Part shown: in pieces, positions 41,538-51,183 of the stretch
Layout of the letters: every line of letters begins with the position of its first letter
Numbering within the stretch: position 1 is the stretch's first letter
Origin: CALBPI01 sp039821645
Lineage (GTDB): Bacteria; Pseudomonadota; Gammaproteobacteria; Steroidobacterales; Woeseiaceae
Assembly: GCA_039821645.1 (NCBI GenBank)
Contig: JBCBNU010000005.1
Coordinates: forward strand, 48,458 to 112,457
Length of the DNA: 64,000 nt
Direction: 5' to 3'
The notes under the pieces: generated by a model
What the model saw: the letters and a program-made list of their open reading frames with translations, nothing else
Told to the model about the DNA's origin: nothing
Database searches by the model: none
Position numbers and translations under genes: made by a program

Positions 41538-44222
41538 CTAACGCACAGGACGGGCGTGCGCCGCACCGCGTATGATCGCGTTCATGAAGATTATGTTGAG
41601 ACCGTCGAGATAAGCACGGACCGTCGGATCGCAGGTGAAACCGATGATCTGGCCACGACCTGCCGAGTCGTGCACCACGAAAGGTTTGTAAGCAAGTTGA
41701 TCGGCGTTTTCAGCCCAAAGATAGCCGCCAGCGAGCAACTCGTCGGGCGCTTCAAACCGCACGACGTTAGTCGCCTCTCCGAGTTTGGCGGGTGTGTAAA
41801 CATCACTGCCACGCACGAGAACGTTCAGAGTCTCTGCCACGCCCGCCGCCAGCCAATGGTCGGGGTCACGTTTCGCACGCAGCAAAACGCCTGGAACCGA
41901 GTCCGGCGTGCTCTCGACGCCTTCGATCGCTACCGCATAGGCCTCATCATCCTCAATGACACTGCCTTCCACGAGCGTCTCCTCGGCATCGGCTTCAGAC
42001 CCGGATTCTGTGTCTTCATCGACGGCCGCATACTCGCGCCGGATGGGTAGCCAATCAACGCCCGGGTCCGCTGCAAGCCGCGTGGCATTGCCGAGCGTGA
42101 TCAACACACCGCCATCAGCCACCCAATCGGTCAGATTCTCGATGCCTTCAGCGCCGAGCTCGCTCCGGTAGCTGCCATAGACCTCGGGCAGGATCAGAAC
42201 GTGGTAGCGGCGCAGATCGGCACGCCCGAGTCGCGAGAGACGTATCGGCGTCACCGGCAGACCAAATTGCTGCTCAATCACGAAGCGTGTGTTGCCAGCG
42301 CTGTAAGGGGAAACGGGATCATCCCAAGCGATCGCGACTTCGAGGGAGGGCAGACGCTGAACGTTTTGGCTACCGAAATTGGGTCCGTCGGTAACCCACG
42401 TGTCCGCCACGGCGATAACATCCGCACCCGTGGTGATCGCAGCGTCGCTTAACCAGTCTCCCAGCGATGCTGCATTGTCAGCCACGTCGATGATGACCGT
42501 CCCTGCCGGATAACGCGCACCTTGATGCGTGAACGCTTTATCGGTCGTCTTGATCACATAACCCGCCTGTAGTGCAGCCACAGCCAGTCGCACCGCGCCC
42601 GCACCGGTCCAGGGGACCAGGTAAGAGACGGCATTGGCTTTAGCCGTAAACGAACCCGGTTGCTGAAATTCCGGGGCGACCGCCTCGAAGTCTCCCGCAA
42701 CGCGTCGCGTGCAGGTATCGGTATCGACATTCATCATCAGAGGCAATGACCAGGCCGTAACGTCATAGAGCTCAGCATAGAGCCCCTTTGCACGCCTGCG
42801 CTCCTGCTCTTCCATGAAGCGCTCATCGATCGGCACATCGCTATCCATCAGTGTGCGCAGCAAGCGTTTGGCCGGCTGGTCGAGATTGATGACATAGCTC
42901 CCTGGCGCATACTCATTGCCACACGCGCGAATCTCACGCGTTGTCTTACCCACTTCGACGCCCTGCATCACAAGCAATCCGGCGAGCTTGTCAGCTGCAT
43001 CCTGATCGTTTTGAGCGGGAATTACGTACGCCTTGGTACGCTCGCGACGACCCTCAGCAATTGCGCTGACCTGATAGTCGTAGAAATCTCGCAAGAACTT
43101 ACGGCGATTCGCCTGCACGGTCTCCGCCGTTCCCATGGATGCAACAAAGTGGTTTCGGACCGTCTCCGAGTAGTGCATGTCATTGCCATCGTATTGCCTG
43201 ACTCGCAAGCCCCTTGCCGAGGCCTGCTCATACGTCATCGCAATGCTGCCGAAATACAACGGCCAGCTCGCACCGTAACCGGGGTATAGCGCGTCGAAAA
43301 TCTCACGTGTGAAATAGTCGATACCGAACCCGTCAAACAGTCCGGCGTTAGTCAATCCGAAAAGCTCGAGGCTCGCGCGCTGATCGGCTGCGATGTGTGG
43401 GTTGAACGGTTTTGCCTCGGGCGAAAAATAATAAGTACTGTCCGATCCCATCTCGTGCGCGTCCACGAAAGCGACCGGATACCACTCCTGGAGCGCTGCG
43501 ACCCGTCCGCGTGTCTCGGGTTGAGTCAGAATGAACCAGTCCCGATTCATATCGAACAGATAGTGGTTGGTCCGGCCGCCAGGCCAAGGCTCATCGTGTT
43601 CGGCCGCTAACCGATCACTTGAGGGGACGAGCCCGGTATTGTTTTCGAAATGACTGACAAAACGCGCACGACCGTCAGGGTTTTGCACGGGGTCAATCAC
43701 GACCACGGTCTCGTTCATGATCGCATCGACACGCGCATCGCCCTGTGCGGCGAGCAGATGGTATGCCGTCACCATCGCGGCATCGGCAGGGCTGATTTCG
43801 TTCCCGTGAACGCTGTACGAAAGCCAGGTGACAGCGGGCAGCGAGTCGATCAGTGCGGCTGCCGCATCGGCCGACGTCTCGCGCGGATCTTGCAACGCCT
43901 GCATGCCTGCCTTGATCTCATCGATCCGGGCAAGATTTTGCTCGTTGGTAACCACCGCATAGATCAGCGGTCTTCCCTGCCAGCTGGTCGCGTACTGCGC
44001 CAATTGCATGCGGTCGGGAGCCGCTGAGGCCAGGGCCTCGAAGTAACGCATCACCTCTGAAGGATGACTGATCCGACTACCTGGCGCGTAACCCAGCACC
44101 GACTCAATCGTCGGGACCGCCGGGTCATAGGTCGTGCCAGGCCAAAGCGGTGACTCGTATTCACCGCCCGCAACAGCGGGGGCACAGATGAGGGCGCAAG
44201 CGAGCGCGAGCAGACGCAGCAT
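41538..44222 (-). CDS. Exported M14 zinc carboxypeptidase-like protein
   Basis: This 894-residue protein has a signal peptide (LLALACALICAPAVAGG). The M14 domain includes PLIYAVVTNEQN, the zinc motif SYSVHGNEISPADAAM (H-x-x-E), PDGRARFVSHFENN and a third zinc ligand candidate in VDAHEMGSDSTYYFSP. The C-terminal half carries a glutamine-amidotransferase-like Rossmann segment (HVLILPEVYGSYRSELG, then WVADGGVLITLGNA), as in large M14 relatives. It trims peptides outside the cytoplasm; whether the C-terminal domain is catalytic is unclear. It lies next to the S9A gene on the same strand. Confidence 0.88.
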   Translation of the reverse strand: MLRLLALACALICAPAVAGGEYESPLWPGTTYDPAVPTIESVLGYAPGSRISHPSEVMRYFEALASAAPDRMQLAQYATSWQGRPLIYAVVTNEQNLARIDEIKAGMQALQDPRETSADAAAALIDSLPAVTWLSYSVHGNEISPADAAMVTAYHLLAAQGDARVDAIMNETVVVIDPVQNPDGRARFVSHFENNTGLVPSSDRLAAEHDEPWPGGRTNHYLFDMNRDWFILTQPETRGRVAALQEWYPVAFVDAHEMGSDSTYYFSPEAKPFNPHIAADQRASLELFGLTNAGLFDGFGIDYFTREIFDALYPGYGASWPLYFGSIAMTYEQASARGLRVRQYDGNDMHYSETVRNHFVASMGTAETVQANRRKFLRDFYDYQVSAIAEGRRERTKAYVIPAQNDQDAADKLAGLLVMQGVEVGKTTREIRACGNEYAPGSYVINLDQPAKRLLRTLMDSDVPIDERFMEEQERRRAKGLYAELYDVTAWSLPLMMNVDTDTCTRRVAGDFEAVAPEFQQPGSFTAKANAVSYLVPWTGAGAVRLAVAALQAGYVIKTTDKAFTHQGARYPAGTVIIDVADNAASLGDWLSDAAITTGADVIAVADTWVTDGPNFGSQNVQRLPSLEVAIAWDDPVSPYSAGNTRFVIEQQFGLPVTPIRLSRLGRADLRRYHVLILPEVYGSYRSELGAEGIENLTDWVADGGVLITLGNATRLAADPGVDWLPIRREYAAVDEDTESGSEADAEETLVEGSVIEDDEAYAVAIEGVESTPDSVPGVLLRAKRDPDHWLAAGVAETLNVLVRGSDVYTPAKLGEATNVVRFEAPDELLAGGYLWAENADQLAYKPFVVHDSAGRGQIIGFTCDPTVRAYLDGLNIIFMNAIIRGAAHARPVR

Positions 44223-44278
44223 GGGTCGTATCTCCAGGCTAGAAACGGCCGACAGGGTATCAGACCGGCATTGGTCTC

Positions 44279-46216
44279 TCAGCCAGAGACACCCCTGTCG
44301 CGAAGAAACTGCGCGACTTCCCGAATACTCGGCACGTCGAACAGGTCGCTGATATCCAGTTGGCCGGGAAACCGCTCATCGATACCGAGAACGATTTCCG
44401 ACAACGTCAAAGAGCTAACGCCAACTTCAAACAGGTTATCGTTTGCGCCGATTTTCACGTCTTTCGCGTGCTCTGCGCAGATCTGCAATAGCGAGGCGAC
44501 GAGTGGATCATCGTCTTCAACAGATTCCACCTCATCTACGACGACGAGCACACCGTCAAACTCACCCGCCGTGAACTGGCGAACGAGCGCAGCCCGCTGC
44601 ACCTTGCCGCTCGTCGTCTTCGGAATCCTCGCTACCGGAATCACATGATCTACCTGCAGACCCACCTGTTCACCCAACCGTCGTACCACTGCATCGCGCA
44701 TATCTTCCGGTAATTGGCTATCACCGCGATGCAACACGAACACGAGAATTCGCTCGCGTTCCTCGCCACCAACAATCGGCGCACTCGCAACGACCACTTT
44801 GTTGAGATCCAGACCAGGCAATGTGCTGAGCAAATCTTCGAGGTCATGCGGCAGGTAGTTCTGCCCGTTGACGATGATCAGGTCTTTCTGGCGACCTGTT
44901 ACCACCAGCTCACCTTCGATCATCGCACCGCAATCGCCGGTGTGTAGCCATCCGTCGTCACTGAACAAGGATTTGGTCACTACCGGGTCACCGTAAATGC
45001 CGCTGGTGACGCTGCCGCCCTTTAACTGGATATGCCCAACACGTCCGTCGGACAGGTTGATTCCCGCATCATCGACAATGCGAAGCGCAACGTCGTTGAT
45101 GGGGCGCCCTACCTTGACGAAGGTCACAGCATCCGCGTCACCTGTTGCCGCTGGCTTCCATGGCTCGCCAATGACAACACTGTGACGATCAACCACGACG
45201 GTCTGGTATTCGTCGCCGGGCGTCCCTACCGACACACCAACCGTTGCCTCGGCAAGTCCATAGACGGGGAACATGGCACTGCGCTTCAAACCCAGTGGTG
45301 CTAATGCATCAAGAAACTGGTCACACAGCTGCGCAGAGATCGGTTCTGCGCCGTTCAGGATTAATCGCACACTCGACAGATCAGTGCCTACGGGCAGGCC
45401 TTTGCGCTCAAACAGCTTCAGGAAATGCTTGTAGCCGAAGTTCGGCGAGCATAGCTGCGTTGCCCGCAGCTCATGCGCCTTTTCCATCCACTGCAAGGGG
45501 CGTCGCACAAACTGGTTGGTATCCATCACTGCATGCTCAGCGCCTGCAGCCATGATCGAGAGGTGAAAACCAATCAATCCCATGTCATGCGTTAGCGGCA
45601 TCCAACTCAGACCTACATCATCGGATCGCCAACCCGTGGCTGCCACGATGGCATTGATGTTGGTGCATACATTGTTATGCGTCAGACACACGCCTTTGGG
45701 ATCGCCCGTGGAGCCCGACGAGTACTGAATAAAGGCCAGCGCATCGCCTTCCTGCGTCGCAAGAGCGCCTGATGCTGAAAGCTCGACATCATCGAAGCGA
45801 ATACTTCGCGTGAGAAGGCTGGGCAGAACCTCCGAGCGCCCATTGGCTTCCGCAAATCCGATCAGTCGGCTGTGCAGATCACCATCGGTGAGCACAAACC
45901 CGGATTCAAGCTGATCCAGTATTCGCAGCAACTTGTGTCGATGCTCGTCGCTGATACCCACGGCTACAGGGACCGGAACAACCCCACCCATAACCGCCGC
46001 CCAAAAGCCGGTCAGGAACTGTCGGTTGCTCTTAGTGAAGATCACAACCTGATCGCCCGCAGTGACGCCCTGTTTCTGCAACCCGCCGAGCAACAGACTG
46101 GCGTCTTGCCACAGGGTAGCCAGCGGCACCACATCGTCGGCGCTCGATTCCACAAATCGAATGCTACGGTCAGTGTCTTTTGCGCGCTCGAGCACGTCGA
46201 TCAGCGAATGGGTCAT
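44279..46216 (-). CDS. Fatty acyl-AMP ligase fused to a carrier protein domain
   Basis: The 645-residue protein has an adenylation domain with LAFIQYSSGSTGDPKGVCLTHNN (residues about 165-187), FPVYGLAEATVGVSVG and GWLHTGDCGAMIEGELVVTGRQKDLIIVNGQNYLPHDLE. The pattern after the GLAEAT motif resembles fatty acyl-AMP ligases (FAAL), which pass the acyl group to a carrier rather than to CoA. From about residue 560 a carrier domain follows with the phosphopantetheine serine in FEVGVSSLTLSEIVLG. The enzyme would thus load its own carrier. The gene overlaps the stop of the P450 gene by 4 bases (ATGA), so the bound acyl chain is a likely P450 substrate. Confidence 0.85.
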   Translation of the reverse strand: MTHSLIDVLERAKDTDRSIRFVESSADDVVPLATLWQDASLLLGGLQKQGVTAGDQVVIFTKSNRQFLTGFWAAVMGGVVPVPVAVGISDEHRHKLLRILDQLESGFVLTDGDLHSRLIGFAEANGRSEVLPSLLTRSIRFDDVELSASGALATQEGDALAFIQYSSGSTGDPKGVCLTHNNVCTNINAIVAATGWRSDDVGLSWMPLTHDMGLIGFHLSIMAAGAEHAVMDTNQFVRRPLQWMEKAHELRATQLCSPNFGYKHFLKLFERKGLPVGTDLSSVRLILNGAEPISAQLCDQFLDALAPLGLKRSAMFPVYGLAEATVGVSVGTPGDEYQTVVVDRHSVVIGEPWKPAATGDADAVTFVKVGRPINDVALRIVDDAGINLSDGRVGHIQLKGGSVTSGIYGDPVVTKSLFSDDGWLHTGDCGAMIEGELVVTGRQKDLIIVNGQNYLPHDLEDLLSTLPGLDLNKVVVASAPIVGGEERERILVFVLHRGDSQLPEDMRDAVVRRLGEQVGLQVDHVIPVARIPKTTSGKVQRAALVRQFTAGEFDGVLVVVDEVESVEDDDPLVASLLQICAEHAKDVKIGANDNLFEVGVSSLTLSEIVLGIDERFPGQLDISDLFDVPSIREVAQFLRDRGVSG

Positions 46217-47532
46217 TGCGGTAGATTCTCCCGCGTATTCAATGTCAGATAAATCGGATCACGCGAACGAAGGTTGATTGCAAACTCGCATTCGGGCTTG
46301 TGTTCGGGGCGATGCAGCGTCGGCATTAGCAATGGCAGGATATTGGCGAGCTGGATTTTCATTTCGAGATAACTGAAGTGCTCACCAACACAGCGTCGCG
46401 GCCCCAACGAAAACGGAAAAAACGCGAGGCCGTTCGCTTTTTGTCCAGCACCTTCGAATCGCCTCGGCATAAACTGCTCTGGCGACTCCCAGTAACGCGC
46501 ACTGCGCTGTGTGAGGTAGGGCGAGAGGTATATCTGCTCACCCTCCGACAGCCGGAAGTCGCCGAGATCAATGTCTTCATTCGCGCGACGCGTGTAGAGC
46601 CACACTGGCGGATACAGTCGCAGGGTTTCCTGCAGCACCTGCAGTGTCAACGGCAACTGATCTACCGACTCGAGTGAGACCTGATCCGGCGCTCCGGAAG
46701 CAATGAGTTCATCGCACACCGCTTCGGCAATCTCCGGATGACGCGCAAGTTCGTACCAAACCCAGGTTAGCGTATTAGCGGTCGTTTCAAACCCGGCGAC
46801 GATTAGCGTGATCACCTCGTCCAGTAACTCCCGCTCAGAGAACGGCTGATCGTTTTTGTCACGCGCATCGAGATAAAGCCCGAGGAAGTCTTCCCACGAC
46901 TCGGCAGATTGCGTACGCCGCTCTACAACACCGCTGATCCATTGCCTGAGCGCGCGCGCCGCCTGCACCATGGATAGGTCTCTTGCAGCGTCAGGCCGAA
47001 GGAATGCAAATCGACTGTCCGGTGCTGCCGCATTTCGGGCGTCCACGTCATCGCCGAAGATGCAATCGACAATGACACCCAGTCCGAACTGCGTTGTTGC
47101 TTCAGCCAGATCGATCCCGGCACCTGTCTCGGCAGCGCGCGACCAGTCAGCAGCCATCACTTTCGAGTGCTGCAGCATCCGTTCGGCCATGCGCTCGATC
47201 GAACGTGGCTTGAAAGCAGGCTGAATCATCGTACGACTACGCCGCCAATGATCACCGTCGCTGACAATCAATCCATTACCCAGCAGCATTTTGACGCGCT
47301 CGAAACCCCGCCCCTTGCTCGATTGACTGTGCTTTCGTATCAGCAGCTTCTGTGCGAGCTCCGGATCCTCGACGTACACCGAGCTCTTACCAGAGGCCGA
47401 TACAAACCGCACGACCGGACCATACGTCTCGGCCGCGTCGCGCAACAGCGCAAGCGTCGGCTGATCTATGCCGAGATCTGCGGGCTCGACTGGCCCAGGC
47501 GGCTGAGTAGTTGAGGGGTTTGGTGCTGACAT
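46213..47532 (-). CDS. Cytochrome P450
   Basis: This 439-residue P450 has the I-helix motif LIVAGFETTANTLTWVW (oxygen activation), the K-helix QETLRLYPP (E-x-x-R) and the haem loop FSLGPRRCVGEHFSYLEMK with the Cys ligand. No N-terminal membrane anchor is visible, so it is a soluble class I-type P450 needing a ferredoxin. It is the first gene of the two-gene unit with the FAAL-carrier fusion. P450s working on carrier-bound acyl chains are known in natural-product pathways; that role here is inference. Confidence 0.93.
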   Translation of the reverse strand: MSAPNPSTTQPPGPVEPADLGIDQPTLALLRDAAETYGPVVRFVSASGKSSVYVEDPELAQKLLIRKHSQSSKGRGFERVKMLLGNGLIVSDGDHWRRSRTMIQPAFKPRSIERMAERMLQHSKVMAADWSRAAETGAGIDLAEATTQFGLGVIVDCIFGDDVDARNAAAPDSRFAFLRPDAARDLSMVQAARALRQWISGVVERRTQSAESWEDFLGLYLDARDKNDQPFSERELLDEVITLIVAGFETTANTLTWVWYELARHPEIAEAVCDELIASGAPDQVSLESVDQLPLTLQVLQETLRLYPPVWLYTRRANEDIDLGDFRLSEGEQIYLSPYLTQRSARYWESPEQFMPRRFEGAGQKANGLAFFPFSLGPRRCVGEHFSYLEMKIQLANILPLLMPTLHRPEHKPECEFAINLRSRDPIYLTLNTRENLPQ

Positions 47533-47604
47533 CGAAAACGTCGTGCGGAAAAATTATCCCTACAATTGTACATTGCCCGGGTTGTCTAGGATATTGCATG
47601 CGCT

Positions 47605-48354
47605 ATGTCGGAATCCCCTGACCCCAAGTCGGTCGAATCGCGCCGCAGCACTGCGTCTCAACGACGGCTAAGCGCCGGCCGACGCATCTATTACGCACTC
47701 GGATTGCCGGTGGCGCGTTTGCTTTTGTGGCTGTTACGTAAGAGCTATCGATACCAGCCAATGATCGGCGGTGAGCACCTCAAATGGCTGGAGCAGCAAG
47801 ACTCGCCGGTGGCACCGAGCTATTGGCACCAGCATCATATCTTGTGCTCAACAGAAATCGCTCGCTGGATTCGGCGCGGCTTCAAAGGCTGCTATTTGAT
47901 TTCCGGGTCGGTCGACGGCGATGTACCGGAACGCATCGCGCGACGCTGGGGCGCAGAGGTTATTCGCGGCTCGGCAAACCAGAGCGGCGCACTCGCGCTT
48001 CGCGACATGCAGCAGATGATGCGTCGCGGATATTCCATCGTGACCACCGCCGACGGCCCGCGAGGTCCACAGTACGAGTTCAAGGAAGGCGCCGTCCTCA
48101 TGGCACGTATCGGCAAGGCGCCGATCGTACCGATGGCCGCAGCGGCCAGCAGTGCCTGGTATCTCAATCGGTGGGATCGGTTCATGATCCCGAAACCGTT
48201 TGCAAGAGTGGTTGTTGGCATCGGCGAGCCATGTGTCATCGATCCAAAGACTCCGGTTAATGCACTGGAAGCGGAGCGCGAGCGCGTTCAGGCTGCAGTC
48301 ATGTCCGTCATGGCACAATGCGAAGCCAGTTTGGAATCAAGCGGGAATCAGTAA
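47605..48354 (+). CDS. DUF374-type lysophospholipid acyltransferase-like protein
   Basis: The 249-residue protein has one N-terminal hydrophobic stretch (YYALGLPVARLLLWLL). It has the DUF374 signature of acyltransferase relatives: SYWHQHHILCSTEIAR, then LISGSVDGDVPERIARRWGAEVIRGS and VTTADGPRGPQYEFKEGAVLMARI. The H-Q-H and D-G-P-R-G motifs are in the usual places for this group, which is thought to acylate lipid A or phospholipid precursors. It diverges from the P450/FAAL unit (72-base gap) and is coupled to the DUF3108 gene (TAATG). Confidence 0.85.
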   Translation: MSESPDPKSVESRRSTASQRRLSAGRRIYYALGLPVARLLLWLLRKSYRYQPMIGGEHLKWLEQQDSPVAPSYWHQHHILCSTEIARWIRRGFKGCYLISGSVDGDVPERIARRWGAEVIRGSANQSGALALRDMQQMMRRGYSIVTTADGPRGPQYEFKEGAVLMARIGKAPIVPMAAAASSAWYLNRWDRFMIPKPFARVVVGIGEPCVIDPKTPVNALEAERERVQAAVMSVMAQCEASLESSGNQ

Positions 48355-49085
48355 TGCTTACCCGATCGATAGCGCTTGCCGGCTTTTTATTGGCGATGAA
48401 CGGTTATGCCGAGGCACCGACGCTCACTCCACATCAGGCCGAATACAAGGTCAGCATCAGCGGTGTTGGCGGCCGCCTTAACACCGCTCTGGATGTCGAC
48501 GAGCAAGGACACTACACGGCGATTCACGCCATCAAGCCAACCGGCATCGCCCGACTGATTGCTGGTGGCGGTCGTATTCGCGAGCAAAGCGAGTTTTCGA
48601 TCGATGAAACGTTTGTCGTGGTCAACGAGTATCACTCCGTCGACCAAATCAGTCGCGAGAAAGGTGAGACCCGGATCACGTTTGATCACGACACTAAGAT
48701 GTTGAAAGGACGTATTGCGCTGGAAGATCAACCACCGGTTGAAGTGGATGCCGAATTCGTGGCTCCTTTGTTTGACCGAGTATCGGTGCAGTATCAACTG
48801 ATGCTCGATCTGAAGACCGAGAGTGAGAGGGATGATCGCTACGCGATTTTTGATCCCGATGGGCAGAAGATTCTCGAAATCACGAACATCGGGCAGCGCA
48901 ACGTCAAAGTCGGACGCAAACGCTACGACGTCGTTGGTGTTCGACATCAGTCGCCGGGGTCGTCGAGAAAAACCGAGCTATGGCTTGCGCCAGAGCTCGA
49001 TTATCTTCCTGTGTTGATCGAGCAGTATCGAAAAGAGAAGCTGCGCCTGCGCGCAACGCTGCGTGAGTACCGACCAACGACTTAG
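48354..49085 (+). CDS. DUF3108-like exported protein
   Basis: The protein is 243 residues from the ATG at 48354, which overlaps the stop of the acyltransferase gene. It has a signal peptide (SIALAGFLLAMNGYAEA) and begins as DUF3108 proteins do (LTPHQAEYKVSISGVGGRLNTALDV), continuing with a beta-barrel-like pattern and DRYAIFDPDGQKILEITNIG, then GVRHQSPGSSRKTELWLAPELDYLPVLIEQ. The family is periplasmic and of unknown function. Tight coupling to the acyltransferase suggests an envelope-lipid role (inference). Its stop overlaps that of the convergent secretin gene. Confidence 0.85.
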   Translation: MLTRSIALAGFLLAMNGYAEAPTLTPHQAEYKVSISGVGGRLNTALDVDEQGHYTAIHAIKPTGIARLIAGGGRIREQSEFSIDETFVVVNEYHSVDQISREKGETRITFDHDTKMLKGRIALEDQPPVEVDAEFVAPLFDRVSVQYQLMLDLKTESERDDRYAIFDPDGQKILEITNIGQRNVKVGRKRYDVVGVRHQSPGSSRKTELWLAPELDYLPVLIEQYRKEKLRLRATLREYRPTT

Positions 49086-50635
49086 GTACTAATCAACCTC
49101 GGCGTCACCATCAGGATTAACTCCTTGCGCGTCTCGATCGTGTAGTTCGATCGGAACAGGCGACCGATCAGCGGAATCCGCGACAGTACCGGCACCGAGC
49201 GTCGAGCCTCTGTTTCCTGGCTCTGGATTAATCCGCCGATCACGATCGTCTCACCACTCCTCGCTCGCACCAGCGAAGACGTCTGACTGATATCGAGATT
49301 CGGCGCCGTTGATTGAACGATACCGTTATCGTCAAGCACCTCGCTCACACTGGACACTCGCGTGACTACTGGCGACACGTCGAGTGTGATCCAACCCGCC
49401 TTGGATACTTGCGGTGTAATCGAAAGCACAATACCTTCCGTTACGACCTGCGGTACATCGGTCGCGAAGGTCTGGGCACCGGCAGCTGTTGTGCCCGTAC
49501 TCTGTTCGCGACGGAAGAATGTGCGGTCAGTACCGACCTTAATGAGAGCAGACTGATTGTTGAGCGTTCGAATATGCGGTTGGGACACGATGTCCACCTT
49601 GCCCTGTTCCTGCAACGCTTCCACAACCGCAGTGATTCGGTTCAGACCACCATCGATATCGCTGAATGTCAGGTTGGCGGTGCCAGACAATGCGTCGAGC
49701 CCGCCTGCCGGACTAACAATAATAGTGGAAAGACTCCCATCCAGAAATTCACCGTCACCATCGCGAACGAGCCGCGACCAATCGACGCCTAGCGCCTCAT
49801 CATTATTCAGCTCGACTTCAACGATTTTGACCTCGATATCAACCTGCCGATAGATCGCCTGGTTGAGTTGCTCAATGAAGGAGGCAATTTCTTCGACGCG
49901 CGGATGCGCGTCGGTCACCTGAACGGTACCAGCCAGTCGATTGATGACAAGCCGCCCATCCTCCGACACGAGTTTCTCGAGCTGACCCTCCAACTCGACC
50001 CAAAAATCCACGCTATCGGATTGCATGATGGAAATTGCGCCCGCCGCGCCGCCATCAGCGCCACCACCACCGCCGACGGCACCGCCACCACCGAGTCCAC
50101 CCGCTGCACCACCAGCGCCTCCAACCTGGGCGCTAGAGCTGACCTGCGCCATGCTGGAGCCCTGGCCGGTGCGCACCAATCGGATGTAGTCGATCGTGAA
50201 GATGCGAGTCTCCCATGACCTGACGTACACGATATTCCCGCGGCGCTCCCAGAAGTAGCCGTTCGCACCAAGCAGCGATTCCATGACTTCGGCAAATGGC
50301 AAATCCTGCAGATCGACGCTCACGGTGCCACTGACGTCAGGCTCAACCACCATATTGAGGTTGTAGGCCTTGCCAAACAAACGGCACGCCTGCGCTACCG
50401 GAAGCTCGTTAGCCACGAACGTGTACAGGTTTTCCGGATCCGGATCAGCGACGGGAGCCGCTTCAGGCTCGGGCGTCATTCGCAGTGGTGCTGGCGGGCG
50501 GCTCCACAGCTCATCGCGCACAGCACGCTCGTCTTCATAATCGCGAGCCTCGGGTTCAGGTGGCAAGAGTGCAGCACACCCTGTCATCGTAAACAGGGCG
50601 ATCAGGCATCCTGCCCGCAGAATCATTCCTTTCAT
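49082..50635 (-). CDS. Secretin, MshL/PilQ-like
   Basis: This 517-residue outer-membrane secretin is the exit pore of a pilus or type II-like machine. A lipoprotein signal (LIALFTMTGCAALLPP) is followed by an N-domain (YTFVANELPVAQACRLFGKAYNLN), a short-domain repeat (DLPFAEVMESLLGANGYF), an N1-like domain and the C-terminal secretin domain (VTEGIVLSITPQVS...SVVRARSGETIVIGGLIQS...SRIPLIGRLFRS). Residues about 171-200 are almost pure Gly/Ala, an unusual insertion between the N-domains. The 4-base coupling to the PilP-like gene places it last in the pseudopilus operon. The layout is closest to MSHA secretins, but MSHA family membership is not certain. Confidence 0.9.
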   Translation of the reverse strand: MKGMILRAGCLIALFTMTGCAALLPPEPEARDYEDERAVRDELWSRPPAPLRMTPEPEAAPVADPDPENLYTFVANELPVAQACRLFGKAYNLNMVVEPDVSGTVSVDLQDLPFAEVMESLLGANGYFWERRGNIVYVRSWETRIFTIDYIRLVRTGQGSSMAQVSSSAQVGGAGGAAGGLGGGGAVGGGGGADGGAAGAISIMQSDSVDFWVELEGQLEKLVSEDGRLVINRLAGTVQVTDAHPRVEEIASFIEQLNQAIYRQVDIEVKIVEVELNNDEALGVDWSRLVRDGDGEFLDGSLSTIIVSPAGGLDALSGTANLTFSDIDGGLNRITAVVEALQEQGKVDIVSQPHIRTLNNQSALIKVGTDRTFFRREQSTGTTAAGAQTFATDVPQVVTEGIVLSITPQVSKAGWITLDVSPVVTRVSSVSEVLDDNGIVQSTAPNLDISQTSSLVRARSGETIVIGGLIQSQETEARRSVPVLSRIPLIGRLFRSNYTIETRKELILMVTPRLIST

Positions 50636-51183
50636 TTTGTACTCACCTTCACTTGCCTCGCACTGCGCGTTGCTGCGTGTGCCAGCCTTACTGATTGTTG
50701 TTCGATACCGACCAGTTCAAAGCCACCGAATCGGTCGCCTGGCTTACGGATCTCGCCATCGACGACCGCGTATTGATGCCGACGCGAATCGACGACCGCG
50801 GACACGGTTGGCCAGCGCACCGAGGTCGGTGTCATTACTCTAGGTGCGCTCTTGACCGCAGCCTGTACCGCATTGAGCGCGGCTTCAGACACGGTCGCAC
50901 TCGGCACGTAGGGGTCTCGCGCCGGGCGCTCGTCCCAATGCAGCGCGGCCACATTGATACTTGAAATCGCAAGCTGCGCGGAATCGAACTGCGCACCTTG
51001 CAGCGGCGTGTCGATACCGGTACCCGTTAGGTCGTTCTCGATGTCCACATCGTAGTAACTCGGGTCGTCAGGCGGCACCCAATCATCCTCACGCGCGTCG
51101 AGTAGCGGCCTGAGCACATTCATGCCGATCAACAACACCGCAAGACCGGCGAGACCGAATACAAACCAGCGATTATTCAGCAT
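50632..51183 (-). CDS. PilP/MshK-like periplasmic pilus protein
   Basis: The 183-residue protein has one N-terminal membrane helix (FVFGLAGLAVLLIGMNVLRPLL). The periplasmic part has Pro/Asp-rich spacing and a C-terminal segment VSAVVDSRRHQYAVVDGEIRKPGD...FELVGIEQQSVRLAH. That GEIRKPGDRF...V-x-I-x-x-x-x-V-x-L ending is what the C-terminal homology-region domain of GspC/PilP-type and MshK proteins looks like; these link the inner-membrane complex to the secretin. It overlaps the secretin gene by 4 bases and the PilO-like gene by 11. Confidence 0.75.
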   Translation of the reverse strand: MLNNRWFVFGLAGLAVLLIGMNVLRPLLDAREDDWVPPDDPSYYDVDIENDLTGTGIDTPLQGAQFDSAQLAISSINVAALHWDERPARDPYVPSATVSEAALNAVQAAVKSAPRVMTPTSVRWPTVSAVVDSRRHQYAVVDGEIRKPGDRFGGFELVGIEQQSVRLAHAATRSARQVKVSTK

